Below, piece after piece: positions 15,350 through 23,400 of a stretch of 36,121 nt of DNA; within the stretch, counting starts at the first letter, position 1; each line of letters opens with the position of its first letter. The stretch comes from an uncultured Clostridia bacterium. Its GTDB lineage: Bacteria > Bacillota > Clostridia > Christensenellales > CAG-314. The stretch spans positions 1 through 36,121 of the forward strand of contig CANRHN010000015.1 of the NCBI GenBank assembly GCA_947630425.1. Direction: 5' to 3'. The notes under the pieces were generated by a model. That model was not told where the DNA came from, did no database searches, and saw nothing but the letters and a program-made list of their open reading frames with translations. The position numbers and the translations under genes were made by a program.

Positions 15350-16417
15350 TTAGTTGCTGATTATAAGTTCATTTATTTTGCCGCGATTGTCGGCATTGCT
15401 GTTTATCATGCGACAAGCGGATACGCGCCTGATACTATACGACTTGTACAAATCATCAAAGAACGTATCTTCGGGATTTACGTTCTTTGGATCGGAATTG
15501 CTAAGCACAATTTTTGCACCGGTTGCATTGATGCAGTCTATAAACTTGGAAAGCCTTATTTGCTCGTTGTCATCGAAGGCGTCGGCATTGTAGGACGTGA
15601 AAGCAGAAGTTTCGGAAATGGGGCGATAAGGCGGATCGAGATAAACAAAAGTTTTCTTGTCGATGAACTCTTTCGATAAGGAATAGTCTCCGCAAACGAT
15701 AGTAACATTTTGCAAAACTTTGCTTATATTAAGCAAGTTTTCCTCGTCGCAAATCGTTGGATTTTTGTATGAACCCATGGGAACATTGAATAGTCCTTTG
15801 CGATTTACCCGATACAGTCCGTTGAAGCAAGTCTTGTTGAGAAAGATAAAATAAGCAGCCTTTTCTACCGCTGTTTCGTCTGTCAACACTACAGAGTTGA
15901 ATTTGTCGCGGACGGAATAGTAATAAAACTTTCTGCCGTTTTCGTTCATTGGCAAAAAGACTATTTGCATCTCTTGGAGACGCGAAATCAATTCCTCAAC
16001 TTTCTTTTTAATCACGTTGTAGGCATTGATAAGTTCGGGGTTAATGTCACTGATATAAAGTTCGGAAAAATCGTATTTTGACAGCACGTTGAAAAGGAGT
16101 GCGCCGCCGCCGACCATAGGCTCACAGTATTTTGTAAGAACTTTATCCCCGTTTGAGGGTAGCATCTTTTCAAGTTCGTCGATGAGTTGTCCTTTCCCGC
16201 CAACCCATTTGACAAACGGCTTTAACGTGATTTGATGTTCCTTTTCATAACGAACGGTTCTTTTATCAATGGGCTTTTCGGCGCAACTTGGAATAATCCA
16301 CATATTGCCGACCATCATAGCGCCGTCAATTCTTTTTTCGCCACAAAGAATTGCAACGCGCCGTTGTGAAATATTCCATTTTTCAGCAGCTTCTTTTGCC
16401 GACATATAGCTCAACAT
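15350..16417 (-). CDS. Dam-type adenine methyltransferase with N-terminal HTH (DpnM-like)
   Basis: This 355-residue enzyme transfers a methyl group from SAM to adenine, here expected in GATC. Residues about 1-45 look like an excisionase/MerR-type helix-turn-helix (SAKEAAEKWNISQRRV). The Dam domain starts near 66 (FVKWVGGKGQL) and contains EPMVGGG (99-105), DINP (124-127) and DPPY (261-264). The family normally has no such N-terminal domain, so this methylase may also bind its own promoter and time expression so that protection precedes cutting; that is inference, helped by the palindrome at 16465-16478. It is the first gene of the operon. ATG 16417 is chosen by the GAGG site seven bases before; GTG 16429 and ATG 16405 are alternatives. 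Confidence 0.92.
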   Translation of the reverse strand: MLSYMSAKEAAEKWNISQRRVAILCGEKRIDGAMMVGNMWIIPSCAEKPIDKRTVRYEKEHQITLKPFVKWVGGKGQLIDELEKMLPSNGDKVLTKYCEPMVGGGALLFNVLSKYDFSELYISDINPELINAYNVIKKKVEELISRLQEMQIVFLPMNENGRKFYYYSVRDKFNSVVLTDETAVEKAAYFIFLNKTCFNGLYRVNRKGLFNVPMGSYKNPTICDEENLLNISKVLQNVTIVCGDYSLSKEFIDKKTFVYLDPPYRPISETSAFTSYNADAFDDNEQIRLSKFIDCINATGAKIVLSNSDPKNVNPEDTFFDDLYKSYSIRRVSACRMINSNADNRGKINELIISN

Positions 16418-16442
16418 AAAGCACCTCACTTTTGATATGTCT

Positions 16443-16471
16443 ATTATATTCTAAACCTCGAACAAAAGCAA
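16443..16471 (-). promoter_or_regulatory. Promoter of the DpnII-type operon
   Basis: On the minus strand, TTGCTT (16471-16466) and TATAAT (16448-16443) are separated by 17 bp, about 25 bp before the Dam start. Confidence 0.7.
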
Positions 16472-16478
16472 GTGCTTT
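16465..16478. promoter_or_regulatory. Candidate operator over the Dam promoter -35
   Basis: AAAGCA-AG-TGCTTT is a perfect 6-2-6 inverted repeat covering the -35 box. A dimeric HTH protein bound here would block the promoter, and the Dam N-terminus is the obvious candidate. No protein-DNA data are visible from sequence. Confidence 0.45.
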
Positions 16479-16690
16479 CTTGCTAAAACCAGAACTTTAT
16501 CAATAAAAATGCAATTATTGCTTCAAAGCATATTTCCTGCTTGTTGACGGGTGGTCGGACATGACCGTCGGCAATCATTGACACGACTTCACACCAAGCA
16601 AAAATATACCAACTTTTAATTTGGTGTTTTTTGTAAAAATACAAATTGTGCGTTCGGGTTGTTTGATTGCGGTCAGCGCGTTCGCTTTTA
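16479..16690. other. Intergenic stretch without a recognised gene
   Basis: Between the DpnII-operon promoter and the terminator at 16691 I see no supported gene. A small GGTC/GACC hairpin lies near 16552-16565 and a plus-strand frame at 16621 has no ribosome site. The stretch from 16723 to 16857 also looks empty. Confidence 0.5.
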
Positions 16691-16722
16691 AAAAAAGGCT
16701 GTCGCGCAAGGCGACAACCTTT
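16691..16722 (-). terminator. Terminator of the giant surface protein operon
   Basis: On the minus strand AAAGG-T-TGTCGC (16722-16711) pairs with GCGACA-G-CCTTT (16705-16694) around CTTGC and runs into seven T. It lies about 135 bp beyond the lipoprotein stop at 16858. Confidence 0.72.
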
Positions 16723-16857
16723 GAAAAGCGGATATGTTGTGTTTTTTACGATTTTTTGTACGTCGCACTATTGCAACGCTGTGACAATTCGCGCCCCAAA
16801 ATAATGTTTTGGCTATATGGGGTCGAAATTTTACACGGCAGCCTGCGGGCGGAAGCG

Positions 16858-17430
16858 TCAGTAAGTGAAGGTGAGAGTTATCTCCACCAACGCTCCGTCA
16901 GAGTTGTAGGTGATGGCAAAGCGCGCAAGCTTGCTGCCGTCGAGAGAAAGAAACAGCGTTAAGTTGTCGGTGGGGGCGGGCAGCTGTTCCTTGATACCCA
17001 GCACTTCCCTTTCGCGTCCGTTGACAATTTGCGCGGTGAGCTGCGTTGCGGTGAGAACGTAGCCTTGTTTGAAATAGCTTTCTTTCAGCGACACGATGGG
17101 CAAAAACTCGCTCGGAAAGTTTCTGTGTTCATTTACCGTCGTGACGGTTTGCGCTTCAGCTGTTTCGTCATCGGTCAACGGGTTGGTGCGTTTTTCCGTG
17201 CCGCTGACACTGTAGCCGTCGTCCGTTTTTGCAAAGGTTTTGTCGCTTTCGTACTCCACCAACATACCGCGCGTGACGGTTATCTGCTGACGTATGTTTT
17301 TTGCTCCGTCCACGGAATTGTAACCCTGTTGAACGATCTCCAACGGGCTAAGCTCCTGCTCACAACCCGCAAACACAACGATTGCAAGCGCTGCCAACGC
17401 AAGTAACGTCAAAACAAATTTCCTTTTCAT
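16858..17430 (-). CDS. Lipoprotein coupled to the giant MBG-repeat protein
   Basis: This 190-residue protein has a clear lipoprotein signal: a basic start, a hydrophobic core and lipobox FAGC with Cys23. The mature part is beta-rich, with Thr-rich strands and no enzyme motif I recognise; its general look is of a small surface protein with a cystatin- or LolA-like sheet, but no family is assigned. Its ATG overlaps the stop of the giant gene by one base (TAATG), and GGAGG lies nine bases upstream, so translation is coupled and the two proteins probably work together at the surface. An upstream in-frame start inside the giant gene would spoil the signal peptide and is rejected. Confidence 0.8.
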   Translation of the reverse strand: MKRKFVLTLLALAALAIVVFAGCEQELSPLEIVQQGYNSVDGAKNIRQQITVTRGMLVEYESDKTFAKTDDGYSVSGTEKRTNPLTDDETAEAQTVTTVNEHRNFPSEFLPIVSLKESYFKQGYVLTATQLTAQIVNGREREVLGIKEQLPAPTDNLTLFLSLDGSKLARFAITYNSDGALVEITLTFTY

Positions 17431-20400
17431 TACAGAAGTCCTCCTTTTGCGACAACGTAGCAAGCGGCAAGAAGCGCGCTTAGCGACGCGGCGGTTGCAA
17501 ACAGCCAATTGATGGGCGCGTCTGCAACGATTTGTGCGGTTTTTACAACGTCATTGTCGTTTGCCGCGCTGTTCCAACAAGCAACAAGTTCGTCAAAATG
17601 TTCCAACTCGTCGCCCGCCTGAGCGCGTTCCTCGTCTGACAGACTGTTGAGCAATTGGTATACCTGGCGCATAACGTCAAAGTCATCCAACGTCAACTCG
17701 TCCGTCGTAAGATCGTCTGCAAGCTCGTGCAAGCGAGCGAGTACTTTGTCAAGATGAACGGTGCTTTTGTCTTCCACTTCTACCGTAAAGGTTTGACTGC
17801 CTTGATAGTTGTCGTCCACCACGTCAAGCACAACGGAAAAGCTGCCGCCCGAAGTAATTTGCAAAATGCTCGGTTGAACATCGATGGTGTCGGTATCTTC
17901 AAAGCCGTAGAATATTGCATAGCCGCTGACAGTCAATGACTCTCCCGTAAACACTGCGTGAAGCACGTTTTCCTGCGCGTCGTAGAAGTCGCCCACCAAA
18001 AGGAAGAAAAACGCTTCGTCGCTGACATCGTACTTGGTGATTTTGTAATTGCCTTCAACAAAGGACACGTTGTAGTTTTCGTTGTTCCAAACGGCGGTGA
18101 CGGCGTAGTCGCCCACGTTGACGTGTTCGCCCGCAATGCTCAATGTAAGGTTGAGGTCGTCCACCGCGTCGCCATTTGCAAGATTGTCGGCAACGGCGTT
18201 TCCAAGGTCGTTTACTTGCGCGGGCTGTTTGTTGTAGTCTCTTGTATAACTTGGCAACGTCACGGTGACGGGTCGGGCTGTGATACTGTAAGTGCCGTCA
18301 ACGACGCGAATTGTGTAGTTTTTCGGATTGGTGGCGGTTGCCGTGATTGTGTGACGTCCGAAAGTAGGTTTTGTAGTTACATCGGACGTGATCGTAAGGT
18401 AATCGCGCACCTGCAAAGTGGCTTTGTCGGCGTCCGTCACCCCCTCGGCAGAGAAGGTAAAGGGTTCTAAAGCGTTGCCGTAAACGGAGGTTTTGTCCTG
18501 CAACGTGACAACTATCTCCTTGGGCAAAATGACAAGTTTCGCCTCGCCCTCGTTGTAGTTGACGTTGTAGTTGCCGTTGCCGCTTGTAAGCGTAAGATCG
18601 TACTCTCCTGCGGCAGTGCCTCTGCCCGCAACCTCCAACAACAAATCGTCGTTTGCAAACACAGTGCCGTCCACCGTCCAAAATTCACTGCCCGTTTGAG
18701 CCGTTTGCAACGTGCCTGTGTAGGTGACGGTTTGGTTTTTGACCGTCACCGCAACCGAGGCTTTGGTAATGGAAAAGTTGACGTTTTGCGAGGTGGTAAA
18801 GGTATAGTTGTTTGCCTTTTCACCCGTGATACTTGCTGTGATACGCACAGAGCCTACGTCTTTGCGGCTGCCCGCAAGCGTCACCGTCAGTCCGTCAACG
18901 TCGCCTTCTACCAATCCCGACCATTCGTAATAGGAGTCGAGACTTGACGCCGTTTGCGTTTCGCCGTTGTAAGCTGCGGTTTGCGCCTTGAGAGTGAGCG
19001 TTGCCGCCTTTTTGTTTATCGTAAAGTTCTTTGTTGCAACACCGCTGTAGTTGCCGCGGAAAGTTACCGTGACAAGCGCGTCGCTTCCCGCGTTTATGTT
19101 GTTACCGTAAAGCAATGTGTAGTCCTTGTCCGCCACAAGCGACTTGCCGCCGAAAGTGATGGTAAATTCGGGCTTTTGCTCCTGTCCGTTGTAGGTGGCA
19201 GTGCCGTTTTGACGTAACGTGGGGCTGACAACTTGGCAGGGAAGAATGTCGAAAGTTCCGCTCAATTCTCCCTTGAAGTTGCCGCTTGCAACCACTTTGA
19301 AAGCAATTCCGTCTGCCGCGTCCGTGCGGTTGACGTTTTCGTCGAAAGAAATGCTGTAGCTGTCGTCGCCGACGGTCAGCTCGCCCGCCTTGACGACAAC
19401 AGCGGGAGTTTGCTCGCTGCCGTTGTAGGTGAGCTTTCCTTGCACCTCTACCGAGGTTACGGAAGCCGCTTCAATAACGAATGCGGTAGACGCGCCCAAA
19501 ATGCGGAAGGTGTAGTTGCGCGCTCTGTCGCCGCCGTAGCTGACGGAAACGGGGTATGTGCCTACGTCCTTGCCCGAGCCCGTAACCGTTGCGGTAACTC
19601 CGCCGAGATCTGTCGTTTCGACATTGCCGAAAGTGACGCTTGCGCCCGACGCGCTTTGTTCCGCGCCATTGTAGGTGAGAGTGTACTTGTTGACGGTTAT
19701 GGTTGCCGATTTGGGCGAAATTGTGAAGTTTTGCGAGGCTTCGCCGCTGTAGTTGCCCTTGAAACGTACCGTAACGGTGGCGTTGCCCGCGTCCGTGTTG
19801 TCGGAGTAGCTCAATTCAAAATTGTCGCGTTCCAACACCGAGTCATCAAGCGTCACTGTGGGGACGGGCTCTTTTGCTTTGCCGTTGTAGACAAAACTAC
19901 CCGAAACACTAACTGTCGCGCCGTCGGCAGGCTTGGGTTGCACGGTAAAAATGCCGTTTGTAACTTGTACGTTGTAGTTGTATGCGTCCTCGCCGGAAAC
20001 GTCCGCCGTGATGTCTGCCGTGCCCACGTTGGTGCGGCTGCCCTTGAGCGTCACGGTAACTTCGTCTCCTTCCGCAATTTCCGTCAACTCGAACAGTTCC
20101 GGAGAGGTGGTCACGTTCAGCGGTTTACCGGAGTAGACAGCCTCTTGATTGTGAATGACAAGCGTTACGTTCTTGACTGTGACGGAAAATCCGCGTTGCA
20201 ACGTTGTGGACGTTCCGAAATTGTAGTTAGCCGCCTTGTCGCCGCCGACAATTGCCGTAACGGTGTAAGCCCCTACCTTTTTGCCTGTGCCTGCAAGCGT
20301 GACGGTAAGATACTCTTTGTCCTGCGACAGTACATCGTCGCCCCAACTCCACTTGCCTTGTTCCACATTCAAATCGCCACCCGTGTACACAGCCGTTTGC

Positions 20401-23400
20401 TTTTGCAACACTATCGTCGCCGATTTGCGCGTTATTGTCAGTTCCGCTTCCTGCTCGGTCGTATAGGTGTGGTTTTCCTGTTGCAAAGTTACATTTGCCA
20501 CCACTTTGTAAGTGCCTGCGTCAACGGGCATTTGCTCCAATTGCTGTTCACCTTTGAAGTAGGTGTACACGCTTTCCGCGCCGTCGGGGGCGTTGGAAAC
20601 GGTCAATCCGTGTTGCGCGCCGTCGTACACTACAGAGTCGTTGTCGAAAATCATATCCTTAAACACCGCGTCGGTAACTGTGTAAGTGCCGTTTTGCACA
20701 GACACGGCATAGTTGCCGTTGGCTTCAGTGCCGTCGTCAACGTACTGAGCCTTTATGGTGAAGCGTGCGCCCGATTGCGCGCTCGGCACGTCGCCGTCTA
20801 CGGAAAGCGTGACGCATTGCAGCACCCTGTTGCCGTCGTCAAACAACTTGCCGTCGCTGACATACGCCGTGAGTTCTTCCCGTTGTTCTCCCGCGTGACT
20901 GCTCTTGTTTGCAGCCTTGATCGTGACGGCTGCGCGTTCAATGGCGAACGTGCCCGTTGCTTTGCCCGTAAAATTGCCCGTGCCTTTCACGGTGACCGTA
21001 CCGCCGTCCTTTACGTTGACATTGCCGCCGTAGCAATCGATTTCAAAGGTTACCACACCCCGAACGCCCGTTACCGTGACGGAAATGTTTTCCGATTCGG
21101 GGCGATGCTGTTCGTTGTTGTAAACATACGTGCCGCTTACCGTTACGGTAGCTTTGTCGGAAATGTCCGCAGGCAACACCTCGAAACCTTCGGCAAGCTC
21201 CAAAGAGCCACTGACGGTGTAGTTGTCGAGAGTTGTCTCGTCGCCAGCAAGTTCCGCTTTTAACGCGGTTTTGCCGACGTTTGTCAACGATGCGGAGCTG
21301 AGCGTAAGCGTAATTTCGTCTCCGTTTTCCAAACCCTCTATGCGATAGCCGTCGTTTGCGCGCGCAGATTGAGAAGAGCCGTTGTAAATTACCGTCTGTT
21401 TGTCCAATGTGACGGTGATTGTTTTTGCAACTATTTCAAAGCTGCCATTTTCCGCGTCGCTTGCACTACCGCAAAAGTTACCTTTGAAATTGACGGTTAC
21501 CGTTACAGTGCCCGCATTTACGTTGTCGTGGTAGTCCACGTCAAAGTCCTTACCGGCAACAAACTCGAAACCGTCCAACTCAACGGTCACTTCGGGAGTG
21601 TGCGGTTGCTTGTTGTAAACGTAGACGCCCTCTGCAACCGTCACCTTGGAATGAGACGCGTCCTTTGCCGTGATGGTAAAGGTGGCATTTGCAGAACCGC
21701 TGAAGTTGCTTTGCTCGGTTGCCGTTGCCGTTACCGTTACCACCGTGCCCGCATTCCAATTGTCCGCGGAAACGGACAAGGTGTAGTACTCTGCCGCAAC
21801 ATTCAATCCGCCCTGCGCCGTAAGAGACTTGACGTGGGCGCTGTCGATTTCCGTGCGCCTGCCTGTATATTCGTGCGTTTCGTGGTCGAGCAAAAGCGTT
21901 TCGAGCGCCGCCTTGTCTACAACGAACGCGTCCGTAAACTGCGTTTGAGCAAGTTTGTAGTTGGACGCTTTGTTGCCGACAAGCGTTGCTGTAACGTTGT
22001 AGCTTCCCGCATTTGTCGCTCCTCTGCCGCCGTTGACGGAGAGCGTGACCATAACATTGTCCCTTTCGACAAGTCCGCTTTGTTTGAAATCGACCTCCGC
22101 TACAGAAGCGGGATTTTGAGCTTTCCCGTTGTAGGTGACGTGCTGCGTGCGCACCTCGCTCAACGTGACAGACTTTGCCGTTATGCTGAAATGAGCGGTT
22201 TGTTCGAGATTGCCGTCAAAATTCTTGTCGGACAACGTAACCGTTACCGTCGCCTCGTCCGTCACGTCGACGTGGTTGCCCGTGTTGACGGCGTAGTCCT
22301 CCTCCGAAAGAACGACTTCTCCCAATTTTACCGTGACTGTGGGCGTGACCGTTTGCCCGTTGTACTCAAAAGAAGTTTGTTCGAGATTGACCTCAACGCT
22401 GTTTGCGGACGCCTTGTTGATGACAAAGCTACCGCTCAATGTGCCCGTGTAGTTACCTTTGAACTTTACGGTAAATTGAACCGTGCCCGCGTTGGTGCGG
22501 TCTGCGTCCTCGTCAAACACCACGTCGTAGTCCTGTTCGGCAAAGCCGTCCACGCTTATGGCGGGCGTTTGCGCTTTGCCCGTGTAGGTAAGTTCCTGCG
22601 CCTCGACAGCGGCTTGAGTTACCTCTTTGGGCGTGACGGCAAAGGTGACTGAAACTTCTCCATTGAAATTGCCCGTGCCTTTGACAGTACCCGTGTAGGT
22701 GGCAACGTCAGTCAATTCTCCGCTCCAAGTGACGTTGAAGTCGCTTCCGAGCGTAAGTTCGTCACCGTTAAAGCGCACCGTCACCTGCGGAGTCAATCTG
22801 CTGCCGCTATACTGTTGCGAAGCCACTTGCTCTACGTTAGAATCGGTAAGAGCAAAAGGTACAACTGTAAGCGAAACGGTTTTTGCGTCGCTTTGATATT
22901 CGCCGCCGCTCCACCAAACGCAATCTGCGGGCAACGTTACGTTCAAGTTGTAGGTTGCCGCTTTCAAAACCGTTGAACCGCCAAGATCCACCGTGACGTT
23001 GAGCGGTTGCGCCGTTGTGCCAAAGTACTTGTCTATAAGCGTTTTTATTTCGTCGGACGTGTACTCCGCGCCTTTGTAAACAACGCTGTCAATTGAAGCC
23101 GGCGTGTAAAGGAGACGTTTGCTGTCCGTGTGTTCGCAACCCAACACGCCGCATTGATGCGTTAGCGTTGTGACTCTGTTGCTTGCGGTGGGTTTGGGGT
23201 CTGTTTCAAGCGGCGACCAATCTATGTTGTGATCGTCGTGGTCCTCTTTCCATGCGCCCTGCATGCCCTCTACCTGCGGCAAACTTGCGTCGGCGCAAGT
23301 CATTACCCATTTTTCGGAAATTACCGAGGTGTAATTTTTGCCCGCTTCCAAATTGGCAATTACGCCGTGCGCTTTGTCCCAAACGCGGGCTGTTTGCTTG

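Noticed and set aside
19233..21263. A 676-codon open frame on the plus strand, opposite the giant gene
   Set aside because: It is the complement of the MBG repeats, whose codon use leaves few antisense stops; no ribosome site and no known domain.
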